Below, piece by piece: positions 1 to 12,204 of a DNA stretch of 64,000 bases. Both the position numbers and the translations under genes were made by a program. The stretch is taken from NCBI GenBank assembly GCA_027576995.1, contig JANBQC010000025.1:35904-99903 (forward strand). The letters run 5' to 3'. Each line of letters starts with the position of its first letter. Position 1 is the first letter of the stretch. A model generated the notes under the pieces. That model saw nothing but the letters and a program-made list of their open reading frames with translations, was not told where the DNA came from and ran no database searches. Source of the stretch: Dimargaris cristalligena (Eukaryota; Kickxellomycota; Dimargaritomycetes; Dimargaritales; Dimargaritaceae).

Positions 1-895
1 ACCAACAAAGCGACTAGCCAGTCTCTGACTAATCCTACTTGTCTGTATTAGCCTCACCACTGACCGCCTTATATATAGTGGGCTGCAGGTCTGGGTCCAC
101 TGCATTGTCACTAGCATGTATCACTGCTATTTTGCTAGGAAACGCGCCATTAAATAGGTCAACAAATTCCCGTTCCCAAGGCGCTATCAGATTTCCGTGG
201 AGGTTCAGCGAGGCCTTATAGCCCCCTCTCTAATTACACTTTACTTAATAGGGTAGGTGAAACGTGAAGGCCGGTAGGTGGAACAGTTACTTGGCTCTAA
301 TGGATCTACTAAACTAAGCGCCCCAAGCCACCGCGAGGGTCCTCTACGTTCACTACATTAGAGATTCCGAATTAAAAGCCGCGGAGTGCAACATTGATGC
401 ACGATCGACCCCGTAAGGCTAAACATCGCAGTGAAGCTACCGCGACCCACTCCGACCACAACGTGATATACCAAAGGTCCAGGGCGCAATTATATGATGC
501 GACTTTTTCGTTAGAGTAGGAATTTGGTTCGAACTATTTATTATAGCCCGCTGTCAGACGAGTTTGAGTACAAACCGGTACGGCTCGGGGTTTTCATACC
601 AACCCCAGAGGTGTAAATGTTCGGAAATGGGAATGCATAATCTAAAGCAAAATGTGAACGAAGCCATAGCCCACAAAAGGGTATGTGTACGGCAGTTGGA
701 GATAGGAGTGAACCGGGGGCGATGACCACCGGGAGAATAGCACTATTAGAAAGCAGAGTAGTCGACAGCTCGGACCAGTCCTTAGAGGAGCCGGGGAATT
801 TGGTTAGGCCCTGATACTAACCCTCTAAATGGCGGTGCAATCGCCCTCCGGCGACGGATAGTCCCCCTGCGGCGGTGCGAAGCCGGGTGTAAGGA
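1..895. other. Intergenic, no gene seen
   Basis: No frame in this left edge has recognisable family motifs or a plausible start with exon structure. Short open frames overlap on both strands without coding character. It borders the 3' end of a minus-strand gene. Confidence 0.5.
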
Positions 896-1843
896 CTACG
901 GGTAGAGTCCGTCGAGTGAGAAGTCCACCAATATCGAGGGATCCAACTGGTCCATGTCGATAAGATCGGTAAGCTGGTCCAGGGCCACGTCGGGGAAGTT
1001 GAGTTCATTCAATGCGGCATCCAGGGACATTTGGATATCGACAGGGAAAGGGTCCAGCGAGAGCTCGGCTAGTCCGGAGCTGGTCTGATTACTGGTGGAC
1101 GCGGAGTCGGTGAGTTCGGATGGAAAGTAGGAGACATTGGTGGATAAAAAGTCAGACGAAAGGTTCATGTGCGCCGTATCAACCGCACAGGGCAAACTAC
1201 TAAGGTCCAAATCCGGCCATGCGGCCGGAATAGAAGTAGCCGCCTCTGTAGGAAGGCTGGAATTAATGTCACCACCACCCTCCCATTGATTCGGGGGAGA
1301 AGGCAGCGGCCCCACCGTCTCCTTCAATGGTGAAGAAGAAGGGGGGCGGGGTAATGGGGCAACTACTACAGGAACTACGGGAGGTTGTTTACCTGGGGGC
1401 TTCTTGGGGGCTTTTTTAGACGGGGGTGGGACGGGGCTGGCGGGATTGGTTCCAATGTGGCGGTCGAAGGCGGGGTCACTAAAGGGGTAAGTGCACTGGG
1501 TTCGTTGGGGTAGAAGAGGAGAGAGAGAGAGCGCTAGGGTAAGATATCCAAATTGCCGTTAAGGGTGTGGAGGTGGCATATGACTTAAACCGAGGCGTAG
1601 AGAGCCAGGATAAGAAACGATGCGATACTATAGCAATGGCCACCACTACTCAAGTGGAGAAAGGGCAATCCCCTCCTCCCTACTTACATTAGTATTGGGG
1701 CAAATTTTGACCTGGCAGTTGAAATGAACTTGGTACAGCCCCAGCTCGGAGTTGCATTCCGGGCAGGTAAGTCGCTGGGAAATGTCGTCTGGGAAGGCTA
1801 TTGACGGACCCTTGGAGGGTGCTTTGGGTTGGGACAGGCTCAT
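896..1843 (-). CDS. Cys-motif protein with acidic C-terminal tail, function unknown
   Basis: Two exons on the minus strand, 1843-1688 and 1495-896, joined across a GTAAGT...CAG intron (1496-1687) in phase 0 give 251 residues. Seen: an N-terminal Cys cluster C27, C30, C43, C48 and C53, with the motif CQVKICPNTN split from CTYPF by the intron. A Pro/Lys segment with PPGKKPAKK-like basic patches follows, and then a C-terminal half rich in Asp, Leu and Ser with many LD pairs (DQLTDLIDMDQLDP). The Cys spacing suggests a small zinc-binding fold. The acidic/hydrophobic tail resembles transcriptional activation regions. I recognise the CxxC...CxxxxCPN...CxYPF pattern as conserved but cannot name the family. 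A nuclear regulatory role is inference. The splice join is strongly supported because it restores the Cys pattern in frame. Confidence 0.75.
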
Positions 1844-2887
1844 TTGAAGGCGAAATGGGGAAATGGCTAAATAGTGACATGCATTGGTTAAAGTTAAGTA
1901 AAGAGAGATAGAGAGAGGGCTGAAATTGTAAGAGTCTGAAAAAAAAATATGGCTCGGCTAAACAAAACAGCCTCGCAAAAATGCTCAGAAAAAGAACGCA
2001 GCACCCCCATTGGGCCGGTGGTAGGTTGTTGAATTAACAACTGCATCCATTAATATGGGTGAAATTCAAGCCAGCTATATATAGTTTTACATGATTTGTG
2101 TATGGGATAGTATGCGGGAGTAACCATTTTAACCAGTAATGTTGGCCCCATCTAATGGATTTTTCGTTATACAGCTTGGATGAACTTCTCCCATATGCGT
2201 ATCTAAACCATCCCTACCTTAAAATCAAACCAGTCACCCCCACCTTCCAAGGAAGGGCCTGGTGAAAAGACTGGCCCAGATTCAACTGTTCAACGCTCAA
2301 CAAAATATTATAAAGCACCGATTCTTTAGCTTCCAAAGAAGACATCTCTCATGTGGCCACTCAGTACACGACGCCGAGATCCATACCCCCAAGGCCTGGA
2401 ACTATCGAGGGTCGAATGTGGCCTCTGTTAGTACGGTACCTAAGTTTATAGGATTTATAGGATATGTAGTAGCATTGTAGCTCCCCAACAGCCCATTCAA
2501 AACAATATAAAATTATAGGCGACTAATTGATAAGTATTTTAAAACAATGCGTGGTTACAAGATGGAGGCGGTAGAAGGGGTAGAGTGGAGGAGACAGAGG
2601 GGGGTGATCAAGTAACAGAAGCCCACACGGCGGAGGACACTAGGTGACTGGTGTAATTGGTAAAATAGATGGGTAAGAAATAAAGGGAATGGACGCAAGA
2701 GAAAACGCCGTAGAACAATCTCATGGGAGGGAGATTAACGACCGGAGACCGGGGGGATATGATGGTAAGTTATACTCGTGAACGGGTTGGGTTGGGATGA
2801 GATCGGTAGCCGAGCGAGTAAAAGAGGGTTCTTGCCAAAAGCGCGCAAAGACCGAGGGAGGAGTACCAGCAAACACACCACCAAGGA
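1844..2887. other. Intergenic, promoter of the minus-strand Cys-motif gene
   Basis: Spacer between two same-strand (minus) genes. It holds AT-rich stretches and GA runs near 1900. No gene seen; the open frame at 2262-2480 lacks family signal. Confidence 0.5.
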
Positions 2888-4077
2888 TTAGGCCTCGGGC
2901 GACTCCGATGGCTCCTTGGCCTTGACGGGGTCAAAATAGGGGTGCTGCATGGCCTCCTGACAGGTGGGGCGAAGCTGGTGGTCGTACTTGAGCAGGCGAT
3001 CGAGGAAATCAATGGCTTCTGGGGTAACGAAGCGGGAGTTCTCGATGGTGACGAATTTGACCCATGGTTTGCGGGGGTAAAAGCCTAGGATACCATTGTA
3101 CTCCTTGCGCAGCGTAATGTTATATTTGTTGAGGTAGGCGAACAGGTCATCGGTTCCCAGAACCTGGGCGATCTTAACGAGCTGGTCGTAGTTATCCTGA
3201 CCGTGGAAGAAGGGCTCCTTGCGGAAAATCATACTGGCGAACATGCAGCCCAGACTCCACAGGTCGAGGGAGTAGTCGTACATTTGGAAGTCGACCAGCA
3301 GCTCGGGGCCCTTGAAGTACCGCGAGGCGACACGGACGTTATATTCCGTACCGGGGTGGTAAAACTCGGCTAAGCCCCAGTCGATGAGACGCAGTTTGCG
3401 TTGTTGGTGATCAATCATGACATTGTGGGGTTTAACGTCTCGGTGCATGATGCCCTTGGAGTGGCAGAACTCGAGGGCCTTGAGGAGCTCGAGAATGTAG
3501 AAACGCACATCGTAGTCGGTAAGCATAGGGTATAGCACCTTGAAGTCGGTGTTGTTGATGTACTCAGATATCAGGGCGGGGGTCTTGGACTCGGGGTCGC
3601 GGACGACGTTGAAGAGCTGGACAATGTTGGGGCCGCCCCGTAGGTTCTGTAGAATCTTAATCTCGCGACGGATTTTCTTCTTCTTAACGGGCTTGAGGAC
3701 CTTGATGACACACTTCTTATTCTCGGAGACGTCGATGCCCTCGAATACCTCGGAGTACTTGCCCCGGCCGATTTTCCGGATGATTTCGTAGCTGTCCTGG
3801 TTACTGGAAGGGGAAGAGCGGAATGGCAAAGTAACATGAGGAGGTAAAGAGGTTTGAAAGAGGCATTTGTTAGCAGGGAATGTTATATATATATGCATGT
3901 AATGGGGGTGGGGAATAATGGAACTTCAACGAGCGGAATCTACTTCGTTTTGAGGAGGAAACGGGCGGTGGATTATACTTACCCCCATGTGACCTGCAAT
4001 TCGTCGTAATCCCAGTACTCCCGAGGGAGATTCTCGTTGACGTCGGCGTAAACACGAGCAATGCTGTTCTCGGGCAT
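2888..4077 (-). CDS. CKA1: Casein kinase 2 catalytic subunit alpha
   Basis: Serine/threonine kinase that, with CK2 beta, forms the constitutive CK2 holoenzyme of nucleus and cytoplasm. Two exons: 4077-3983 ([18 protein letters not shown]..., ending VTW) and 3803-2888. A 179-base intron (GTAAGT...CAG) splits the Gly codon of the CK2 signature VTWGNQDSYE. The joined protein is 336 residues, the usual length. Visible kinase motifs: Gly loop [11 protein letters not shown], catalytic Lys in CVIKVLKP, the CK2-specific basic run [17 protein letters not shown] catalytic loop, DWG in place of DFG, and GPELL in the P+1 region. All catalytic residues are present. The short variable C-terminus ends KEPSESPEA. 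Identity as CK2 alpha is certain; which paralog number applies is not, so the symbol is nominal. Confidence 0.97.
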
Positions 4078-6310
4078 GATGTGAGGACTCGGCACTAAGA
4101 TTAGGACTCTGGCAGTTGGTAGGGATATAAATGGACGAGCCCGAGGGATGGGCTGTTGGCTAGAGCGAGATGGAGACGGTAAGTAAGAAAGCCCAAAAAA
4201 ACAGACCCAATGACGAGAAAAAAAAGGATAGGTAGATAAATATCAGTGGTAAAAGTAGAGCAGCCAAGAGGACTAGAGAAGGTTGGATGTGAAAGAAGGG
4301 GGGCTGCAGCGCCGGGAAAAAGGCCAAATCGGCCTACTGAACAAAGGGTTTTTCGGTTGCTGCTGTCAAGGCTGCCAAAGAGAGATGAGAGAGGCTAAGT
4401 GGCAGAGTACATGGAGAGTTCGCCTAGTTTAGAGGGTAGAGAGAGGGCCGTATTATTCCTGGCGCTCGCCTCCTTCTATTTGCGTGGTGGTTAGGGTAAT
4501 GGCCTATTTAACTAACCCTAAGGCTCTCGGAAGTACAAAGATATGCCCTTCCAAGTGCATGTGGCCTTTTACCCGGTACTACGATATCTTCCCCGCAACC
4601 CCCTTAACTCCACTAAACTGTATACAAGTAAGTAAGTACAAATGCCCCGAATTAGCTACAATGTTTAATTGCATTTTATAATGACAATGGGTATACTATA
4701 GAATAGAATGGGCCTCAGTAGTAATCAATTACGACTGCTGCCGATTCCATAATTGCGGTGGTGTATATTATTTTACTACTAGAGGCTTTTTTTCGAGTTT
4801 GCCTAGCCAATATGGGTAGGAGGGGTTATTGACCTTGACCATTTTAGCTTGAGTTTTAGGCAAAAAGAACCTTTTCCAAACCCCCGCAAAAGGGCCAATC
4901 CCTCCCCACCTAGAACTTTGGGGAGCCTATTAGAACTGACCCGTGTCACGTGATAAATCCCATACCCAGGCCTCGGAACCTACGTAGGCACGCGGTGCGC
5001 CGATTATCACCAATCACACCCATCAATCTGGCCACCCACCCACACAAACTGAAGGCCATGTGTATTGTAAGTATAGAGCAATTTATTATTAAATCAATAT
5101 TCATCAATTTCCATCAGATCCACGATGCAGTGGTGGTGGCATACAGCACCTACGGAGGTTATTGCTGGGGAACCCTTGGCTCAACGAGGGCGCATCCAAA
5201 GCCCGTCGTGTTCCAAATGCCAGAGCGTGGGTTGTAATCTATATATTTAGATTCGCTGATCATCGCCTAGTTTACGACCCTCTGCAGAGTGCTCTATAGG
5301 TGGCCCACGGCTATTATTGGACATGTCCCATGAGAGAGAGCCTCCCCTCGTATGCAGCCGTAACGGATGTTATTGGGCCTTGTCGGCGAGGTGGCTGTGG
5401 AATGAATGAATAATATTCAGTTACGGCAGTTGGGCAGATTTGGTTTGCACTGCAGCCGCGGCCATAGGTCTCCCAGTTAGTGCGTATTCGCAGGGATATG
5501 GGAGGGTAACTACTTGCTCAGGCACCCGGCCAGGACGGGGGGGGGCACTGGCCAGACCCGACCTGGCTCGTCCCCCACCGTAAGACCAATAGTGACAGGG
5601 TGCCCGATCCACAGCGGCGGCATTGAACGAGCGCACCGGTTAAATCGGCAGAGGTATACCATATGTAGGTAAAGATGTTGAGGGACCCCCCCCCCGCCCA
5701 CACCCATACCGCGCAGCTTAAGGAAGAGGGCACTAAAAGGTATGCAGGTAGGGAGGAGCGGGTCGCCAACTAACCACCATGGTGCCACTCCCTAGTAATG
5801 GGGCTGTTTGGGGTGCCTTGGAAAGTAAAGAAAAGTGTAGTAGTATTTTCCACCAGCTGTAGCCTCTTGCAGATGAATAGGGGATTCCAATGCAAGGATT
5901 TCCAACGAACCCACTTGAATCAGAACGGCGGAAAGCAGTGGTGGGTGACAAATCACACTCCCACTGCGCGCCCCAATGCCCCTGACGGCATTGGTTGCCT
6001 TAACCGTTGACCCTGCTGCTCTATTGTTCGGAAGGGCCTAAAATAGCCCCCTTTTGTTCTCTTATTATAAAGCTACGACGCAGCCCACCCTCCCTCCCAG
6101 CCCAAACTGCTTTTAATGTCGCTGATGCCCTTTTATTATTTCTATTATCATCATATCCCCCTATTGTTCATTATTTAAATACCCTCTTCTTTTCCCACTA
6201 CGTAGGCTGGTCCACCACACATATATACCCCCTTCCCTCTCCTTGGTTAACCTCTACAGTATCCTTGTACCTCCCCTTTTCCAGCCCTCTAACCCCCCTA
6301 CTCCGTTGTC
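4078..6310. other. Divergent intergenic region between CK2 alpha and the BIM1-like gene
   Basis: About 2.2 kb serving as the promoter side of both flanking genes. A CACGTG E-box core lies near 4948 and a CTAACCCTAAG telomere-like box near 4511. C/G-homopolymer runs occur at about 5540 and 5685. Overlapping short open frames at 5420-5950 on both strands lack family signal. A pyrimidine-rich stretch and TATATA near 6220 precede the BIM1-like start. Confidence 0.5.
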
Positions 6311-6841
6311 ATGAAGCTTCTCTGCCTGTTGGCTCTGGTCGCCGGCGCTGCCGCCGCCGATAACTTCACCCTGACCAGCCCGCCTTCGCGTGGCTTTGAC
6401 GCCAACCAGGCCCAGTTCGGTCCCTGTGGTGGCTTCAACCAGGCCACCAACTTCACTACCGTCAAGAACCAGGATACTTTCAAGTTCACCGTGCCGGGCT
6501 CCCAACAGGGTATTATTGGCGTGTTCTTCCTGCCCAACGGCGACAATAGCACCAGCTGGACTCCCGTCGCCAACGTCACCGTGTCCGGCAACGACACCAC
6601 CGTATCCTCCACCGTCAACTTTGAAAAGGCCGTGACAACCGCCAGTAACGGTACTGTCCAGGCCACCTTCTTCCGAACTGACTTGTCCCTTCAGGATAAA
6701 CCGCTATTCCAGTGTGCCGATGTTCACGTCAGTGCTCCGGAGAAGAAGGAAGCCACCACGGACTCCTCCTCCGCTTCCGCCATGCAGTTGACGTTGTCCG
6801 CCACCACGCTATCCGTGATTGTTGCCCTAATGCACCTCTAA
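6311..6841 (+). CDS. BIM1-like (LPMO-like, X325 family) GPI-anchored secreted protein
   Basis: Intronless, 176 residues. An N-terminal signal peptide (LLCLLALVAGAAAA) is followed by the family signature FTLTSPPSRGFD...GPCGGFNQATN. There are several N-glycosylation sequons (NFT, NFT, NST, NVT, NDT, NGT). A Ser/Thr-rich linker leads to a C-terminal hydrophobic tail (about residues 158-176), typical of a GPI-anchor signal. The family (fungal copper-acquisition factor BIM1 and relatives) resembles lytic polysaccharide monooxygenases but is reported to bind or deliver copper rather than cleave polysaccharide. Family members start the mature protein with His (AHFTL...), the copper ligand. Here the matching position is Asn18 (DNFTL), one base change from His. 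Copper binding is therefore doubtful, while the fold and cell-surface location remain likely. A TATATA element lies about 90 bases upstream. Confidence 0.88.
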   Translation: MKLLCLLALVAGAAAADNFTLTSPPSRGFDANQAQFGPCGGFNQATNFTTVKNQDTFKFTVPGSQQGIIGVFFLPNGDNSTSWTPVANVTVSGNDTTVSSTVNFEKAVTTASNGTVQATFFRTDLSLQDKPLFQCADVHVSAPEKKEATTDSSSASAMQLTLSATTLSVIVALMHL

Positions 6842-8275
6842 ACCACTGCTGCTCCGAATACTCCGAAAGCCTAGTTTCTATCCCGGCTCTCGAGTTACAC
6901 GCCTTACTCCTCCAACCTTGCTTGTTCCACCTATTGCTCATGAGATGAATGGGTGCGACACACCCTTCTCACTTTTTATCATTTATTCCCCATATGTATT
7001 TGTTACGGTAAAAGATATTCCTGCTATATAGGCATACCTTTAGTCTCTTTATGTTAGACATATTCCTCTCCTACCTCTCCACTTTCCACCGACCTTAAAT
7101 ATCCCTTATATTGCTTCCCCAATAAACCCACCTTAGTAATGACTAGTCGTATTAGTGACCGCGGTCACTGGCTTTATTTCACCTGCTCAGCTGAAGCCAT
7201 CTGTGAAATCCGCCATAAGGAAGCTCCCCCCGCCCAGCGAGCGAGATGTTGCTATACACCACCGGCCATTAACACAGTACCGTGGCCCTCTCATTCGCCC
7301 ACCAGAATAATAGGAGTATGGAAATAGTCCATGATTTTCACCCAAACGGAGTGAATGGTTGACTGTACGGGAAATCCGCTCTCCTTCCTGTCACTGGTTG
7401 TTCCTCCGCTAATTTCAGCCCTAACCAAATCGCTAATACTATCCAATAAAAACTTGGAGAACCTAGCGGTGTATAAAGTAGTTACAGCCTTTCCCAGTAG
7501 ATAATATATATGGTGATAATATGACAACCACCCTACAATACCCGAAGCGGCTTATCCAGCCAACCCACCAATACCCGAAATGCTAACCCCAGTCCAGGCC
7601 ATAACGAAGTAATACACGATACCTCTCTTCTGGCCGCCAGTGACCAGATTGACCAGATGTATCGTCAAGAAATTCTTGGGTTCCTGGCCTCCCTGATAGT
7701 TATGCAGTAGGAGGGCTACAGGGGCGAGGCGCAGTTGTAGGAGGAATATAGGGGGGAGAGAAAAGGCTGCTGGTGTGCCTATCGGCGGAATCCACCTCCC
7801 TCCCTTTTTGGCGCTAAAGAAACATAGCCTCACTTAGTGGATGGATATTGGGGTGAAACTCCCCCCCCAACACTCTTACTGGGCGGGTGTTTTTGTTTAT
7901 GCCTCTAGTCTACTGGCGGCGAATCTTTCCAATATTCCAGCAATTATGGTGAATTAATCGGACCCATTCACTCTCTCCCTCCTACCCAATTGGACTGCAC
8001 AGGTGGCTTTAGGGTTAGGGAAGGGGCGGCTATAACCATAACCACCACCAACAGGTGTCACCTACCCGTCCTGGCCTTTGGACATTTAATGTCTTCCTAG
8101 CGTAGCCCGAGTCCATCCATTATCCATCTATACCTTGTTTCATTTGGCATCACAGTACCACCCAGTTTTTCTATCCCTTTTGGTCTAGCAACCCCTCAGG
8201 TTTTACCACTACCCTAGGCCCCGGCTGTTCAACCCCTTTACCCCTCACCCCACCTACTCGCGCTCTTCAGTCCAG
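6842..8275. other. Intergenic, no convincing gene
   Basis: CCAATAAACC near 7121 may serve 3'-end formation of the upstream gene. A minus-strand open frame at 7552-7833 has hydrophobic segments but no start context or recognisable family, so it was not called. TTAGGGTTAGGG lies at 8009-8020. The 150 bases before 8276 are pyrimidine-rich, as in front of other genes here. Confidence 0.5.
8009..8020 (-). promoter_or_regulatory. Telomere-repeat-like box (TTAGGG)2
   Basis: Two exact TTAGGG units about 255 bases upstream of the small coiled-coil gene. Similar boxes occur before H4, uS14m, CDC4 and NUP155. In other fungi such sequences are bound by Tbf1/Teb1-type Myb proteins; function here is inference. 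Confidence 0.4.
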
Positions 8276-8714
8276 ATGCTGGGCTCACTCGACAGCGTAA
8301 GTTTAGTACTGTGTAACGCTAACCATCCCCATTAGAGAGTCTCCCACATTGTGTACTCATATTAAGGAGTGAATAATAACCAACCTGGGCTACCACTTCC
8401 TTCTCACTCGCGACCATGTCTGTTTCATACACACCCAACCTGGTGGCTCTTCTCACTAGGAGCGTGGCCAAATCCCCACCACCCGCGCGACTGGCCGTAG
8501 GCGAATGTCTGACCCGAACAGCCGCAACCTCCGGGCCCAGGTCGCCTACAACCTGCAAGAATTACGTAAGATACGCCAAGTGCTAGAGACACAGCGAGTG
8601 AAAACCACCCAATTAAAAGAGGAGACCCGCCAGTTAAGTGAGAAAACACTGGTGCTGGAACAAGGGGTGCAGCAACTCCACCAACAAATCGGGAAATTTA
8701 ATGCGTTAGCCTAG
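8276..8714 (+). CDS. Small coiled-coil protein, function unknown
   Basis: The best-supported part is the frame ending at 8714. It encodes about 60 residues of amphipathic helix rich in Gln, Glu, Lys, Leu and Val (LQELRKIRQVLETQRVKT, TRQLSEKTLVLEQGVQQL) and ends QIGKFNALA. A plausible first exon at 8276-8296 (MLGSLDS) is followed directly by GTAAGT and sits after a pyrimidine-rich leader. It can join in frame to an acceptor at 8458-8459 (giving about 92 residues) or to one before 8539 (about 65 residues). An in-frame ATG at 8505 is an unspliced alternative. The size and single coiled coil recall subunits of kinetochore or trafficking complexes, but I cannot assign it. An (AAT)n run follows the stop. 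Confidence 0.5.
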
Positions 8715-8720
8715 AATCAG

Positions 8721-8741
8721 ATAATAATAATAATAATAATG
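8721..8741. repeat. (ATA)n microsatellite
   Basis: Perfect AATAAT trinucleotide run about 6 bases after the stop of the coiled-coil gene, probably in its 3' UTR. Confidence 0.9.
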
Positions 8742-9019
8742 AAAGCCAACCCTTCAACTTATAAATGAATTATGCGTGTTATTCCACCAATAACACACCA
8801 GCACCGGTTGCCGCTAGACTATTATATTAAAACGACCGGCGAACCTACGTACAAAAACACTTTTACTAAGAGCCAGAAGGGGCGAATCAGTCGTTTAATT
8901 GTTATTTGATCTTTATTGAATACTATTGTGAATAATGTACAGCATTAAAAAAACTTAGTTTCCGAAAAATTGCAGGCCCCTCCTAACAGCGTGCAGATTA
9001 TAATTAATTAAAGGGCAAT

Positions 9020-9565
<546 letters not shown>

Positions 9566-9929
9566 TTATTCGCGAGTCTTCAATCATCCAGGTCCCACCA
9601 ACGCGGAAAGGTATAAAGAATGAAGAAGAGAAACACGTGCAGTGTAATATCAGTGCAGGCAAGAACGCGCCTGGACTCCCGCGATGGGAAATGCTAGGGC
9701 TGGCGTTTGGACAGTCTGAAGCTTGGGAGGCGTGCCAAGGGGAAAAAGCACACTATGGAGAGTGGATGATCCCTCCAGAACACTTCACGGGGTAAGGAGA
9801 CGCGCGTGCACTACAGCTTGCAGTCCGCAACCAAGAAACACGTACCATCCTCTCTTTTTATCGCGAAGTGGAAAAGAGGCGCCATTGTTCCTTTTAAAAG
9901 ACAAAAGGTCTTGTTTACTTGTCCTAAAC

Positions 9930-9952
9930 CTAATAATAATAATAATAATAAT
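9930..9952. repeat. (AAT)n microsatellite
   Basis: Perfect trinucleotide run of about seven units in the H3-H4 spacer. Confidence 0.9.
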
Positions 9953-10608
9953 CTCCCCAAGCCGAAAAAGGGACAAACGATGCCAAACCCAAAGTCTATT
10001 CTCGCTCCCTTTCCCACGGCTAGTGATCCAAATCAAGTATAGAATTTCCCGAAAGCTTAAATCCGGTTTATGAAGCCTGCTAAATTCACTTGATGGCCTA
10101 ATTGGTAGATGTCACCGCAATCTTATAAACCCTTATTACCAATACCGCAAAGGCATGCCATTACCGTATTTTGTAAAGTCAGCGGCTAAATAACCGGTCC
10201 GCACGATTGGGCTATCACTCATTAAAAAAGGCTTACTCCTTCAGTGATGGAAAGTGTTCCTATATTCACCTTTGGCTTATTGCAGCTGAACAAGTAGTGG
10301 TTATCAGAATCCCAGCCATGTGCCGATTTTAACATCAGGGAATAGGCTAGTTTTGAAGTATAGCATAGAAGAGAGTGTGTGATTATCGGGGTATAGCCAA
10401 CGAGACTGCTGGATATCCGGTATGGGGCCGACTAGTTTATTTCGAGCGACGTCGCGATACAGTACAGCTCGATGGTTGGCTTTCATCCTTGACGAAAGGA
10501 AGCTAAGCAAGGATGCTTTTCGTGGCATGTCTAGGGAATGAATCAGCGGGGTGGATGGCCGTGTCACTGTGGTGGAACTGCGAGCATTCCAGTCTCATCA
10601 CTGTGGTT

Positions 10609-10647
10609 ACGCGTCCCAATGACTAACAATGAACAATGGCGACGCGT
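10609..10647. promoter_or_regulatory. Paired ACGCGT (MCB-like) boxes of H4
   Basis: Two exact ACGCGT hexamers 33 bases apart, 343-381 bases upstream of the H4 ATG. ACGCGT is the core site of the G1/S factor MBF in other fungi. S-phase control of this histone is a reasonable inference. Confidence 0.5.
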
Positions 10648-10810
10648 CTTTTTATACTGCAAAATGAGTTTCTTCCACGAGTGTGTTTCATTCCTTTCCG
10701 CGCAATAGGCGGGTGGTATTCACTGTTCCTTGGTATTTCCAACGGGGGATTATCTCCTCCCCTATTTCTCTGGTGGATAATAAAGGGGGCTGTGCTGCAC
10801 AGGTTGGTCG

Positions 10811-10820
10811 TATATATAAG
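10811..10820 (+). promoter_or_regulatory. TATA element of H4
   Basis: TATATATAAG about 170 bases upstream of the H4 start, followed by a pyrimidine-rich leader. Confidence 0.55.
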
Positions 10821-10926
10821 CCATTCCCTTTCCCCTCTCTTCGTAATTCAATGCCCATCCTATCTCTCTCTTAATTGTAACCACCAGGCCCTCTCTCATC
10901 TTCTCTTCCAGCCAACTCCGAGGTAA

Positions 10927-11301
<375 letters not shown>

Positions 11302-11699
11302 GCCCACCGTTATCCTATTTAGCGCACACCTATACTATTTCCTATATATCCTGTACCATGCATTCTCTTATCTTCATAATACCGAAGTCATCAGTGTCGA
11401 CTTTCCTTTATGACGTCTTCCGCTTTTCATTGTAGACCGCCCGTGTCTGTATATTTCGATTATCAATAATAAAATAATTTCAAACAATTGCATCTTGTAT
11501 ATTTTGGAGAATTTCTAGTGTCGTAAATTGTTATGCCGAACTTAAACAATTTATTGTATTGTACGGTGCAAGTCTTTTGGTTTACTCTGATGCTCACACA
11601 CATAAACACGCGATATAGTAGTTACATGTTCATTTCCAATTCGTGGTTCAATGTTTAGGTGGTTTCAGGTTTCTTCGCTAACTAACCCCCTAGGTGCTA
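11302..11699. other. Intergenic, H4 3' flank
   Basis: AT-rich. AATAATAAAATAA at about 11465 could direct 3'-end formation of H4. No gene seen. Confidence 0.5.
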
Positions 11700-12204
11700 C
11701 CAATCCTCGCTGTTTCTAGTGTGGTCGTCGAAAGGTAGATTCGCCCTGCCAATAGTTGTCACCCAGCGTAAATCAAAGACCACTGTAGCTCCGGCTTCTA
11801 ATTCTTTGAGAAGGGGCTGCGGCCTAGCCGGATTAATGATATTGTAAATGCCCATTTATTGATATGCTTGGCAATCGGTGCAAAGTAGGTTCTACAGGCC
11901 CAGTAGCCGTCGCTTATGATCGGCGCTATTTGGCGTACCCCGCTTTCCCTTTTTGGGCCAGTTTTATGTGTTCACATACTCGAAACCCATTTACCACGAC
12001 AAATTCCGATAGACCCGGTTTCACTCGAACTTCTAGTTTGATTTCATTAATTAAAAATAAAGCGTCCGGAAAAATAATTGTCGCTGCCCTTTTCCAACTC
12101 TTTCCCAGCCAATTCTTTTTCACGGGCGTCCCCAGTAGTGTTGGCGATGCATTTTTAACGGACTTCTCCAAATGCCCGACGTCGCTGCTGTAATTGAAAA
12201 ACAA
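11700..12204 (-). mobile_element. Possible decayed Ty3/gypsy-type reverse transcriptase fragment
   Basis: Read on the minus strand, three short frames in succession look coding though broken. One is an open frame at 12204-11926. A second, about 11935-11820, contains DGYWACRTYFAPIAKHIN. A third, about 11830-11700, contains LLKELEAGATVVFDLRW. The last two resemble, in the right order, the reverse transcriptase stretches (K)DGSLRxCVDYRxLNxxT and LLxxLxGAxxFSKLDLRWGY of Ty3/gypsy elements. The catalytic YxDD region is not visible, and the order needs at least two frame changes. No LTRs were found. The match is by eye and could be chance. Confidence 0.3.

Noticed and set aside
7552..7833. Minus-strand 93-residue hydrophobic open frame
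   Set aside because: No recognisable family, no clear splice partner and weak start context; could be chance in a T/C-rich spacer.
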